DNA of 64,000 bases, taken from contig NZ_JAUCDY010000001.1 in NCBI RefSeq assembly GCF_030362935.1, positions 1 to 64,000 of the forward strand. Reading direction: 5' to 3'. This stretch comes from Thiopseudomonas acetoxidans (lineage in GTDB: Bacteria; Pseudomonadota; Gammaproteobacteria; Pseudomonadales; Pseudomonadaceae). How positions within the stretch are numbered: position 1 is the stretch's first letter; every line of letters starts with the position of its first letter. A program made the position numbers and the translations under genes. The notes beneath the pieces were generated by a model. That model was not told where the DNA came from. It saw only the letters and a list, made by a program, of their open reading frames with translations, and made no database searches. This document shows, piece after piece, positions 15,902-25,600 of this stretch.

Positions 15902-16792
15902 TTAATGACTGGTGAGGTAGTCGTCGCGACCAAAGCGCCAAGTACGAATAATCTCTATTTGATCAAATTTAGAGGCCATCTCACCAGTAAATGGAGCAAA
16001 TGGAGCTGAAAGACGTACTATTCTTTGCGCTGCCTCATCAAGAACGGGTTCGCCCGATGATTGCATAACTGCCAACTCAGCGATTGTGCCATCACTGCGA
16101 ATCACGACAAGTAAACGTAGACTACCATAGATACCTTTACGACGAGCTTCATCGGGGTAGTTTAGATTGCCGATGCGTTCGACTTTTTTGCGCCAAGTAT
16201 CTCGGTACCAAGCACTGATATCACGCTTAGTAGCAGCAGTGTTTTGCCGGCTGATCCGCGGGCGTTTAGTGCTTTCTTGGCGTACTCGATGGTATTCGGC
16301 TTCAAGGCTGGCGATATCCATGGCCAGTTGTTCGCGGTCAAGCAGGGGGGCCGCTCGGGTGGGCTGCATTTTTTCTTGCACCTTGGTTTCTTGGACGACT
16401 TTTTCTGGACGTTCGTGCAGGGTGCTGATTACAGGGTCCGCAACAACGACAGGCTCAGGTGGCTCAAGCGTGCTATCAATGCTGACTTCATTAAACTGGT
16501 TGTCCTGGATGATGGGTTTGATGTCGGTGGTGGGTGTGGCTTCGTGCTCTAAAGTTCCGCTGCCTTGTTGGCTGACTTGAGCAATGTAGTCTGCTTCCTG
16601 GGGAGCCTTTTCATTCGCTATGATTGCCAAGGTTACTTCCAACCCTTTGCTCATGGATGGCAAATCTTCGACGGTAAAGTTCACGCCTAAAATAACGGCC
16701 AGATGCAGTAAAGCAGCGATGGCGAGGGTAAAACTAAGCCGCCCAGTGGCTTCAGTTTCAGGGGGATAGTCAATGGTGGAAAGCGTACTCAT
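15902..16792 (-). CDS. TonB-family energy transducer
   Basis: About 296 residues. A single membrane anchor near residues 20-40 (FTLAIAALLHLAVILGVNF) is followed by a Pro/Glu/Val-rich periplasmic linker. The C-terminal TonB domain has YPDEARRKGIYGSLRLLVVI and ends with TWRFGRD. TonB proteins pass proton-motive energy from ExbBD to outer-membrane receptors. No exbBD lies nearby. The position next to gshB matches a Pseudomonas tonB paralogue. I chose the ATG at 16792; a GTG at 16807 is possible, and neither has a good ribosome site. The gap 15779-15901 has no recognised feature. Confidence 0.85.
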   Translation of the reverse strand: MSTLSTIDYPPETEATGRLSFTLAIAALLHLAVILGVNFTVEDLPSMSKGLEVTLAIIANEKAPQEADYIAQVSQQGSGTLEHEATPTTDIKPIIQDNQFNEVSIDSTLEPPEPVVVADPVISTLHERPEKVVQETKVQEKMQPTRAAPLLDREQLAMDIASLEAEYHRVRQESTKRPRISRQNTAATKRDISAWYRDTWRKKVERIGNLNYPDEARRKGIYGSLRLLVVIRSDGTIAELAVMQSSGEPVLDEAAQRIVRLSAPFAPFTGEMASKFDQIEIIRTWRFGRDDYLTSH

Positions 16793-16909
16793 TGATTTTA
16801 GAAACACCTAAGAAGTATGTAATGCTAATACGTTAATCGCTAATGGGTTAAGTTTGCCTAGAAACTGAAAAAATATCTATTTGCTTGCAGTGACAATGCT
16901 GCATAGTTC

Positions 16910-16969
16910 GCATCCAAGCGCAAAGGTGCATGTGCCGCTGCGAGGAAGGACGGCTCTGCACCTTGATGC
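16910..16969 (-). other. Structured stem-loop between gshB and tonB
   Basis: Nested pairings are visible: GCATC (16910-16914) with GATGC (16965-16969), AAGGTGCA (16923-16930) with TGCACCTT (16957-16964), and GCCG (16934-16937) with CGGC (16951-16954). No T-run follows on the minus strand, so it is not a typical rho-independent terminator. It could protect the gshB mRNA 3' end or be part of the tonB leader. Confidence 0.4.
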
Positions 16970-16989
16970 TTCCTTTAATGTGTAATGCG

Positions 16990-17943
16990 TTAGCGCTGGC
17001 TAAGTTTGTCGGCAATAGATTGCATCAGTTGATCGCCAATATTGGTGTCGTAAGCGGCGTCGATTTCGCGAATACAGGTTGGGCTAGTGACATTCACTTC
17101 AGTCAGGTAGTCACCGATCACATCCAGGCCAACAAAAAACAAACCACGTTTGCGTAACTCGGGGCCTACTTGTGCGGCTATCCAGCGATCTTTCTCGGTT
17201 AGCGGTCTGGCTTCGCCGCGTCCGCCTGCAGCAAGGTTGCCGCGGGTTTCGCCATGGGCGGGGATGCGCGCCAAGCAATAAGGCACGGGTTCGCCGTCAA
17301 TCATAAGAATACGCTTGTCGCCATCCTTGATTTCAGGGATATAACGCTGGGCCATAATTTGTTGACTGCCGTGTGCGGTCAATGTTTCTAAGATGACTGA
17401 TAGGTTGGGGTCACCTTCGCGGTGGCGGAAAATGGAAGAGCCGCCCATGCCATCGAGCGGTTTGAGAATGATGTCACGGTGCTCTTTGGCAAAGTCCTGC
17501 AGAATGTCGCTGCGTCGGGCAACCACAGTGGGTGGTGTGCACTGGTTAAATAAGGTAGCAAAGTATTTTTCATTGCAGTCGCGCAAGCTTTGTGGTCGGT
17601 TAACAATAAGCGTTCCTGCATGTTCTGCCTGCTCGAGTAAATACGTGCTGTAAACAAATTCGTTATCGAAGGGCGGGTCTTTGCGCATCAAAATGACGTC
17701 AAGAAATGCTAAGGGGGTATCAGTTTCGGCTTCTAAATCGAACCAGTGTTCGGGATTATGGTATACACGCATGGGTCGCATACGCGCCTTTGCTTGCCCC
17801 ATGGATTGATACAGATCTTTTTGTTCCATGTAATAGAGTTCCCAGCCGCGTGCTTGCGCCGCAAGTAACATGGCGAGAGAGCTGTCTTTCTTGAATGAAA
17901 TACGATCAATGGGATCCATGACAATGCCAAGGCGAATAGTCAT
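16990..17943 (-). CDS. gshB: Glutathione synthetase
   Basis: 317 residues of the ATP-grasp fold, joining gamma-glutamylcysteine and glycine. It starts MTIRLGIVMDPIDRISFKKD. Motifs include ADDPFD-equivalent MRKDPPFDNEF, KPLDGMGGSSIF (ATP loop), GDKRILMIDGEPVPYC, and the C-terminal LTEVNVTSPTCIREID. Normal length. It lies directly before pilG and divergent from it, as in P. aeruginosa. The divergent gap 17944-18198 must hold both promoters, but I see no convincing boxes. Confidence 0.96.
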   Translation of the reverse strand: MTIRLGIVMDPIDRISFKKDSSLAMLLAAQARGWELYYMEQKDLYQSMGQAKARMRPMRVYHNPEHWFDLEAETDTPLAFLDVILMRKDPPFDNEFVYSTYLLEQAEHAGTLIVNRPQSLRDCNEKYFATLFNQCTPPTVVARRSDILQDFAKEHRDIILKPLDGMGGSSIFRHREGDPNLSVILETLTAHGSQQIMAQRYIPEIKDGDKRILMIDGEPVPYCLARIPAHGETRGNLAAGGRGEARPLTEKDRWIAAQVGPELRKRGLFFVGLDVIGDYLTEVNVTSPTCIREIDAAYDTNIGDQLMQSIADKLSQR

Positions 17944-18198
17944 AAGTGGTACTCCGATAAATTATAAACGATGTAGTATGATGCGCTGATTTTAAAGGCT
18001 TTAACAAGAGCGGACTAAGTGGCGCAGCCAGAGCTAGGCATAGGTCAATAAAAAGCTTTGTTTGTCCAAGGTTGATGGAATGCAGTAAAAATGTGTGTTA
18101 AAAAGGAGCTGTTTTGACAAGTATGTCATGGACTGCTTGTGAAATAACAGTGCAGCAATCGTTCACAGTAACGACGCACCAATAATGGTAGGGCGAAG

Positions 18199-18600
18199 AT
18201 GGAACAAAACTCAGTGAGCTTAAAGGTTATGGTTATCGACGATTCAAAGACGATTCGTCGCACTGCAGAAACTTTGCTGAAAAAAGTAGGTTGTGATGTG
18301 ATCACGGCTGTTGATGGCTTTGATGCCTTAGCAAAAATTGCAGATACGCACCCCGATATTATTTTTGTTGATATTATGATGCCGCGCTTGGACGGGTATC
18401 AAACATGCGCGCTGATTAAGAACAACGCTGCATTTAGGTCAACACCTGTAATTATGCTTTCATCCAAGGATGGGCTCTTTGACAAAGCTAAGGGACGAAT
18501 AGTGGGTTCAGACCAATACTTGACCAAGCCCTTTAGCAAGGAAGAGCTCATAGGTGCAATCAAGGTGCATGTGCCGTCATTCATACCTGTAGAAGCATAA
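18199..18600 (+). CDS. pilG: PilG, twitching-motility response regulator
   Basis: A 133-residue single-domain receiver. Acid pocket VIDDS near residue 14, phospho-acceptor Asp58 (FVDIMMP), SSKDG and the conserved Lys in YLTKPF are all present. In the Pil-Chp system PilG receives phosphate from ChpA and promotes pilus extension through PilB and FimX, raising cAMP. It is the first gene of the pilGHIJK-chpABC run. Confidence 0.96.
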   Translation: MEQNSVSLKVMVIDDSKTIRRTAETLLKKVGCDVITAVDGFDALAKIADTHPDIIFVDIMMPRLDGYQTCALIKNNAAFRSTPVIMLSSKDGLFDKAKGRIVGSDQYLTKPFSKEELIGAIKVHVPSFIPVEA

Positions 18601-18640
18601 TTATAACAGTAGTGGTTACTGATACTGAAAAGAGGAAAAT

Positions 18641-19006
18641 ATGGCTCGTATATTAATTGTCGATGATTCTCCAACTGAAGTTTATAAACTGGCGGCAATG
18701 TTAGAGAAAAATGGCCACCAAGTTTATAAGGCGGAAAATGGTCAAGATGGTGTTGCATTGGCACGTCAAGAAAAGCCTGATGCGGTACTGATGGATATAG
18801 TGATGCCGGGTCTAAATGGATTTCAGGCTACAAGACAGTTAAGCCGCGATCCTGAAACAGCTCATATCCCGGTTATTATTGTAACCACTAAAGATCAAGA
18901 AACTGACCGCGTTTGGGGTAAACGCCAAGGCGCGCGCGATTATCTAACTAAGCCTGTGGAAGAGGCGGTGTTAGTTAAAACACTCAATGCGGTGCTTGCT
19001 GGCTAA
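18641..19006 (+). CDS. pilH: PilH, twitching-motility response regulator
   Basis: A 121-residue receiver domain, with VDDS at residues 7-10, Asp52 in LMDIVMPG, TTKDQ and YLTKPV. PilH is the second CheY-like protein of Pil-Chp; it works against PilG, probably as a phosphate sink, and is linked to pilus retraction. AGAGGA lies upstream of the ATG. Its TAA stop overlaps the pilI ATG by one base. Confidence 0.96.
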   Translation: MARILIVDDSPTEVYKLAAMLEKNGHQVYKAENGQDGVALARQEKPDAVLMDIVMPGLNGFQATRQLSRDPETAHIPVIIVTTKDQETDRVWGKRQGARDYLTKPVEEAVLVKTLNAVLAG

Positions 19007-19563
19007 TGCGTCTTACGGACAAAGATATGACCAAGCAATCATCACCCTACGCAACCCTTGTCGCGATTGAAAACAGCTGCAGAAAAGCGGCAGCGGGCTT
19101 GCCTTCTCAGGAAGAAAAAGTTGAAAGCTGGCGCGGCATTGGTTTTCGTATCGGTGAACAGCATTTTGTAGCGCCTATGAGTGAGGTAGCAGAGGTTTTG
19201 CATGAGCCTCGTTATACCTTGCTGCCCGGAGTAAAAAGCTGGATCAAGGGCGTGGCTAATGTGCGTGGTCGTTTGTTACCAGTCGTAGATTTGAGTGAAT
19301 TCTTACAGTCCGAGCCTTCAGCTAATAATAAAGAGCGACGAATCTTAGTTGTTGAGTACCAAGAGGTTTTTGCTGGGCTCATTGTTGATGCGGTTTTAGG
19401 GATGCAGCATTTCGCACTTAACAGTTTTAGTGAGCAACTAACCGATGTAAAGAGTAACTTGCAAGCGTATGCGCACGGTGTGTTTCATCGTGAGCAAACT
19501 TGGATGGTGTTTAGTCCTTATGCCTTGGCTAAAAGTGGTGGGTTTTTGGACGTGGTTGCTTAA
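19006..19563 (+). CDS. pilI: PilI, CheW-like adaptor
   Basis: 185 residues with one CheW domain: RIGEQHFVAPMSEVAEVL, then ANVRGRLLPVVDLSEFL and FAGLIVDAVLGMQHF. PilI couples the receptor PilJ to the kinase ChpA. The ATG at 19006 overlaps the pilH stop; an alternative ATG at 19027 would shorten the N-terminus by seven residues. Confidence 0.94.
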   Translation: MRLTDKDMTKQSSPYATLVAIENSCRKAAAGLPSQEEKVESWRGIGFRIGEQHFVAPMSEVAEVLHEPRYTLLPGVKSWIKGVANVRGRLLPVVDLSEFLQSEPSANNKERRILVVEYQEVFAGLIVDAVLGMQHFALNSFSEQLTDVKSNLQAYAHGVFHREQTWMVFSPYALAKSGGFLDVVA

Positions 19564-19660
19564 GTATAAGCATAGAGATTTGTTTAATCAGTTTTTAACT
19601 GGCTGAGCAAAAGTGTGTAATAACTTCAATGTATAGGTGGGTCCGGATGGGGGCCAAATA

Positions 19661-21712
19661 ATGAAAAAGCTAAGCGCAGACAAATTGATCTCTGATGTGC
19701 GCGGTAGTGCGCTCAGAACTGGACTTTTCATAACTCTGGTCTTATCGATCATTGTTATTTTTATCAACATTGTGTATCTGAACACGCAGACGAGCTATGA
19801 CAAAGAATACATCAGTCATGCCGGTGAGTTGCGCGTGTTATCACAACGGATTGCCAAGAACGCCAGTGAAGCATCGGCCGGTAAAACAGACGCCTATGCG
19901 CAGCTCAAAGAAGCGCGCGATGAATTCGAAAGACGCTGGAAGTATTTGGATAATGGCGATTCGGATACCGGCTTGCCACCCGCGCCAGAGGCGGTGGACC
20001 AAGAAATGAATGCAGTGTCTAAAGACTGGAACACACTGCGTCAGTACACGGCAGAGATTCTTGGCGGTGAGCCAACCGTGCTTTCACTTTATGCCGTGGC
20101 TGCAACTTTAGCCGAGACAATTCCCCAGCTGCAGGTTGAGTATGAAGAAGTTGTTGATATTCTGCTAAGCAGCGGTGCTCCAGCCAACCAGATTGCTGTG
20201 GCGCAGCGTCAGTCGCTCTTGGCGGAGCGTATTATTGGTTCGGCCAATAAAGTACTGATTGGTGACCAAGATTCAGTTTTGGCTGCTGATATGTTTGCCC
20301 GTGATGCCAACCAATTTGGTCGTGTATTGACTGCGATGAAAGAAGGCAGTGCGGCAATGGAGATTAGCCGCGTAACAAACCGTGAAGCTATAGAGCGTTT
20401 GGACGAAATTACCGAACTGTTCGCGTTCGTTGCCGACTCTGTTGATGATATTTTGGAAACCTCGCCCGAGCTGTTTAAAGTGCGTGAGGCCTCTAATGGT
20501 ATTTTTATTGTATCGCAAACGCTGCTTGATAAAACCTCGGCGCTCGCTGCTGCATTTGAAGAGCGTGCTGGCAGTCGGGTGCTTAATGCGCTGTTAGGCT
20601 ATTTCCTTGGTGCAGTCGTGATTACCTGTATCATTTTCCTAGGGTTCTTAAGCATGCGTGAAACACGCGCGAACCTTAAAGATACAGCGGAAAAGAACGA
20701 ACGTAACCAGATGGCAATTTTACGCTTGCTGGATGAAATTGCTGACCTAGCAGACGGTGACCTGACCACAGAAGCCACCGTGAGTGAGGACTTTACCGGT
20801 GCTATCGCGGACTCCATTAACTTTACCATTGCTCAGTTACGCGAATTAGTCGGAACCATTAACCAGACTGCATTGCAAGTGGCAGCAGCTGCACAAGAAA
20901 CCCAAGCCACAGCAATGAATTTGGCGGAAGCTTCTGAGCACCAAGCGCAAGAAATTGCTGGCGCCTCTGCTGCGATTAACGAGATGGCGGTTTCCATTGA
21001 CCAAGTATCAGGTAATGCTGCTGAATCAGCTGCGGTTGCTGAGCGTGCTGTATCTATCGCCAACAAAGGTAACGAGGTGGTACACAACACCATTACCGGA
21101 ATGGATAGTATTCGTGAACAGATTCAGGATACCTCTAAGCGTATTAAACGCCTGGGTGAGTCTTCGCAAGAAATTGGTGACATCGTAAGTTTGATTAACG
21201 ACATTGCTGACCAGACGAACATTCTTGCTTTGAACGCAGCGATTCAGGCTGCTATGGCGGGTGATGCAGGTCGAGGCTTTGCGGTTGTTGCTGACGAAGT
21301 ACAGCGACTGGCAGAGCGTTCATCGGCAGCCACCAAACAGATTGAAGCCCTGGTAAGAACCATTCAGACGGATACCAACGAAGCGGTTATTTCGATGGAG
21401 CAAACCACCACTGAGGTTGTGCGTGGTGCGCGTCTTGCCCAGGATGCGGGTGTTTCTCTTGAGGAAATTGAGAACGTGTCTAAGGCACTGGCTAATCTTA
21501 TCCAGAACATTTCTAACGCAGCTCGTCAGCAGGCTTCATCTGCGGCTCACGTATCCAACACGATGAACGTTATTCAAGAAATTACTTCGCAAACCTCCTC
21601 GGGTACGACAGCAACGGCGCGCAGTATTGGAAACCTGGCCAAGTTGGCGAACGACATGCGTGAATCTGTATCTGGCTTTACATTGCCGGGCCAGCAAGAA
21701 GACGAAGCCTAG
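19661..21712 (+). CDS. pilJ: PilJ, methyl-accepting chemoreceptor of Pil-Chp
   Basis: About 683 residues. The N-terminal membrane helix (GLFITLVLSIIVIFINIVYL) is followed by a periplasmic helical part with type IV pili methyl-accepting (PilJ) domains (HAGELRVLSQRIAKNASEA). The second membrane segment, near residue 310, is YFLGAVVITCIIFLGFL. A HAMP region and signalling domain with tip AAIQAAMAGDAGRGFAVVAD follow; the tip differs from the usual receptor consensus in the way known for PilJ. I chose the ATG at 19661, preceded by GGGGGCC, which gives the usual MKKL start. Confidence 0.96.
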   Translation: MKKLSADKLISDVRGSALRTGLFITLVLSIIVIFINIVYLNTQTSYDKEYISHAGELRVLSQRIAKNASEASAGKTDAYAQLKEARDEFERRWKYLDNGDSDTGLPPAPEAVDQEMNAVSKDWNTLRQYTAEILGGEPTVLSLYAVAATLAETIPQLQVEYEEVVDILLSSGAPANQIAVAQRQSLLAERIIGSANKVLIGDQDSVLAADMFARDANQFGRVLTAMKEGSAAMEISRVTNREAIERLDEITELFAFVADSVDDILETSPELFKVREASNGIFIVSQTLLDKTSALAAAFEERAGSRVLNALLGYFLGAVVITCIIFLGFLSMRETRANLKDTAEKNERNQMAILRLLDEIADLADGDLTTEATVSEDFTGAIADSINFTIAQLRELVGTINQTALQVAAAAQETQATAMNLAEASEHQAQEIAGASAAINEMAVSIDQVSGNAAESAAVAERAVSIANKGNEVVHNTITGMDSIREQIQDTSKRIKRLGESSQEIGDIVSLINDIADQTNILALNAAIQAAMAGDAGRGFAVVADEVQRLAERSSAATKQIEALVRTIQTDTNEAVISMEQTTTEVVRGARLAQDAGVSLEEIENVSKALANLIQNISNAARQQASSAAHVSNTMNVIQEITSQTSSGTTATARSIGNLAKLANDMRESVSGFTLPGQQEDEA

Positions 21713-21778
21713 GGAATATGAGTGGCAGCTTTTAAATAAAGCTGCCAACTTTAATTGGCTAACAATAGAAGAATAAGT

Positions 21779-22642
21779 ATGCAAGCGGGTAGTGCGTGGA
21801 TTTTAAAACCTGTGGCAGAAATGTCTACCTCTGAGTTTGGTGATTGGTGCCAATTACTGGAGTCGCGCTCGGGTATGGTGCTAACCGAACAAAGACGTTC
21901 GTTCCTGCAGGTGAACTTAACCGCACGCATGCGTGAGTTGGGTTTGTCCGATTATGCTGACTATTACCAGCAAGTACTGAATGGCCCGAGCGCTGCTGTT
22001 GAATGGACCAATTTGCTCGATAAGTTAACGGTTCAGGAAACCCATTTTTTTAGGCATCAGGCCTCGTATGATTTTGTCGCAGAATTTTTGCGCAAACGCA
22101 TGGTTGATAAGCATCATAAAAGGCCTCTGTCACTTTGGAGCGTGGGTTGTGCTACAGGTGAAGAGCCCTGGTCCTTAGCTATAACAGTGGCGCAAGTTTT
22201 ACGTGAGCAAGACAAAACCAAAGGGTTTGCAGTGACGGCTACTGATATTAGCCACAGCGCATTGAAAAAAGCCCGCACAGCCCGTTACTCTGCTCGGCGT
22301 TTAGAAACGGTATCAAAAGAAATTGTTGCGCGTTATTTTGTAGAAGAACAGCCCGGTTGCTTTCAAGTTAATAAGGACCTAATGCAGCGGGTATGTTTTG
22401 CACGGCTTAATGTACTGGAGCTCGCCAATGCACCTATTTCGAGCATGGATGTCATTTTTTGCCAAAACCTGTTGATTTATTTTCGCCGATGGCAGCGTCG
22501 TGAAATTCTTAATCACCTCGCTGCACGATTAGCGCCCGGTGGTGTACTGGTAGTTGGGTTAGGTGAGGTGACAGGTTGGGAACATGCAGATTTACAGCGT
22601 GTTGAAAACGAAAAAGTTTTGGCCTTTACCCGTAGAGGGTAG
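21779..22642 (+). CDS. pilK: PilK, CheR-type receptor methyltransferase
   Basis: About 287 residues with the CheR two-domain layout. The N-terminal helical domain contains CQLLESRSGMVLTEQRRSFL, and the SAM-binding domain has LWSVGCATGEEPWSLAI, TATDISHSALKKAR and FCQNLLIYFRRWQR. It would methylate glutamates on PilJ. The ATG at 21779 (MQAGSAWIL) matches the known PilK start better than the upstream in-frame TTG at 21755. Confidence 0.94.
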   Translation: MQAGSAWILKPVAEMSTSEFGDWCQLLESRSGMVLTEQRRSFLQVNLTARMRELGLSDYADYYQQVLNGPSAAVEWTNLLDKLTVQETHFFRHQASYDFVAEFLRKRMVDKHHKRPLSLWSVGCATGEEPWSLAITVAQVLREQDKTKGFAVTATDISHSALKKARTARYSARRLETVSKEIVARYFVEEQPGCFQVNKDLMQRVCFARLNVLELANAPISSMDVIFCQNLLIYFRRWQRREILNHLAARLAPGGVLVVGLGEVTGWEHADLQRVENEKVLAFTRRG

Positions 22643-22665
22643 TTGCGAATATGAGTGGAGTAGGT

Positions 22666-25600
22666 ATGGGTGAACGGCACGACTATGTCGCCCTAGAATG
22701 GGTTAAAGGCGAAATAGCAGAAACTTTAAAGCAAGCACGTCAAGCTTTGGAAGACTATGTAGAAAATCCAGAGGACAGCTCGCGCCTAAGTTTTTGCTTA
22801 ACCTATATACACCAAGTGCACGGTACATTGCAGATGGTGGAGTTTTTCGGCGCTGCTTTGTTGGCCGAAGAAATGGAGAAGCTATCGCAAGCGTTATTGG
22901 ATAATAGCGTACCTAATATCAATGAAGCGTTAGAAGTCATGATGCAGGCAATCCTGCAGCTACCGCTTTATTTAGAACGCATACAGACAGCACGTCGTGA
23001 TTTACCAATGGTGATTTTGCCATTGCTGAACGACTTACGTGCTGCGCGCGATGAAAAACTACTATCAGAAACCAGTTTGTTTAATCCTGCGCAGCAACCC
23101 GACATACAGCCCTTAACCCAAGCGAGTCTACAACGGCTGGATGAGCAGGATTTGCCTGCACTACTGCGCAAGCTAAGGCAGCTTCAACAGGTATCCTTGG
23201 TTGGCTTGTTACGCAATCAGGATGTAGAAAGACATCTGGCTAATATGGCTAGGGTTTTTTCAGGTCTAGAAAAACTTAGTCAGGGTGCTCCCTTGCAGCC
23301 TCTCTGGCAGGTTGCGCTAGGCTTGGTGGAAGGATTGGCGAATAAAAGCTTAGAATTAAGCGCCTCGGTACGTACATTATTACGCCAGTTAGATGCTGAA
23401 CTGCGTAAGTTAGTGCGAGAACAAGCCGGTGGACTTAACCATTTGCCGCCGGCAGATTTGCTGAAAAACCTATTATTCTATGTAGCCAAAACCAATCCCA
23501 ACTCCGCGCATTTGCAAGAGCTACACAAACTATACCGATTAACCGAAGCTTTACCGAGCGAGCTTTTGCTGGATGAAGAGCGCGCGCGCATGGCTGGTCC
23601 TGACCGTGGAGCTATGCGCTCAGTAGTGACGGCTTTATGTGAAGAGCTGGTACGCATTAAGGATCAGCTGGATCTCTTTGTCCGTAGTGATCGCTCAAAC
23701 CTGGATGAGCTGCTCACATTGCAGCAGCCACTCAAGCAGATTGCAGATACCTTAGCGGTTTTAGGTTTTGCACAGCCTAGAAAAGTCATCCTCGATCAAA
23801 TTGAAATTTTGCAAAGTATCGCTCAAGGCGCACGCACCATTGGTGACGGTACCTTGATGGATATTGCCGGTGCGTTGCTGTACCTAGAGGCCACGCTTAC
23901 TGGGATGGTGGGCAACCCAGAAGACAATACGGGCGAGCAAGCGTTGGTGCCTACTACGGATGTCAGTCAGATTCACCGCGTAGTGTTCAAGGAGGCGCGC
24001 ACAGGTTTAGAACAAGCAAAGGATGGTATTATTGCTTTTATCGCCTCACAGTGGAAACACGAACATTTACAGGTTGTGCCCGAGGTATTAAATCAAGTGC
24101 GCGGCGGTTTGATTATGATTCCGCTACAGCGTGCCGCTGATTTGGTCGATAGCTGCCGCCGTTACGTGCAAAACGAGCTAATTGAGCGCGAACAAGTGCC
24201 TAACTGGCAAGATCTAGACACCTTAGCTGATGCCATCACCAGTGTTGAATACTACCTGGAACGCCTTTACGAAGACCATGAAAGTGAAGGCGAGTCGATC
24301 CTTGATGTGGCTGAAGAAAGCTTAGCCAGTCTAGGCTATAAGCCAATAGAGCGCGTGCAAACAATAGAGCTAGCTATTGATGAGCCAGAGACACAAGAGC
24401 TTGAGCTAGCCGATCTGGTACAGGCTAATGCTCAGCTGAGTATTGATACGTTAGAGCCTGAGCTAGATGACGACTTTGCGCAAGAATACGCGGCCGTAGA
24501 AGCACAGCCCGTCGCCGAGCAGGACGAAACACAAGAATTGGAAATAGAGCTAGCCGCTGAAACCGAGCCAAAGGATATCGCACTAGCTGACTTGATGGAC
24601 TTGCCGGACGTTGAGCTGCCACAAGCTGCTGCGCCGCAAACTACCACTGCAGAGGAAGAAGCACTTAGCGTTAAACAGATTCTATCCGCCCCGAGTTCGG
24701 CGCTGAACCCGCCTTCAACTCAGGAGGTTCCGTTAACGCTCTTGCCCCCGCCGGCTGATGAAGAAGCGCCTGATGAAGAGCTGCGTGAGATTTTTATAGA
24801 AGAAGCAGAAGAAGTTCAGGAAGACATTGCTACCTACTTTCCACAATGGTGCGCAGAGTTACAAGACAAGCATGCGCTGGGAGAGTTACGCCGCAGCTTT
24901 CATACCCTGAAGGGTAGTGGACGCATGGTCAGGGCCTTGGTTCTGGGTGAGCTGGCTTGGTCGATAGAAAATCTGCTTAACCGAATTATTGAAAATACAG
25001 TCGAGCCAACGCCCGCGTCAGTCAAGGTAGTTGCTGAAGTTATAAAAATATTACCTAGTTTGGTTGAAGAGTTTGCCCAGCAGCAACAGCGTCAGCGCGA
25101 TGATGCTGATCGCTTGGCTAATATTGCACATGCGCTCGCACGCAACTTGCCACATCCAGACTTTTTTGAACAGGATTCTGAGTCTGTTTCACAGCAGCAA
25201 GAGGTCATTGGACCTAGCGCGGATGCGGTCGAACAGCGTCAGGCTGAGTTAGACAGTTTCGCAACAGCACAGCACGAGCAGACACAAGATACAGCCCAAG
25301 CAGAAACAGATGCAGCTGATGCAGTGGAAACAGAAGAAGTATGTCTGAGTGAGTCAGCGGCGGCTGTATTGGTAGAGGCCGGCTTAGAACCTGCTTTAAT
25401 TGATATTTTTATCAATGAAGCGCTTAATCATTTAAAAGTCTTAGCGGACTTTAATAAAGACTGTGAAAAACGGGTTCCAAGACCGGTTACCGATGAGTTA
25501 CAGCGCTCAATGCACACCCTCAAGGGTAGTGCACACATGTCGGGAGTGGGTCCTGTAGCAGTCATAGTTACGCCTTTAGAGAAACTGGTTAAAGAATACC

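Noticed and set aside
18114..18142. TTGACA upstream of pilG as a sigma-70 promoter
   Set aside because: The hexamer is perfect, but the sequence 17 bases on (TTGTGA) does not resemble a -10 box.
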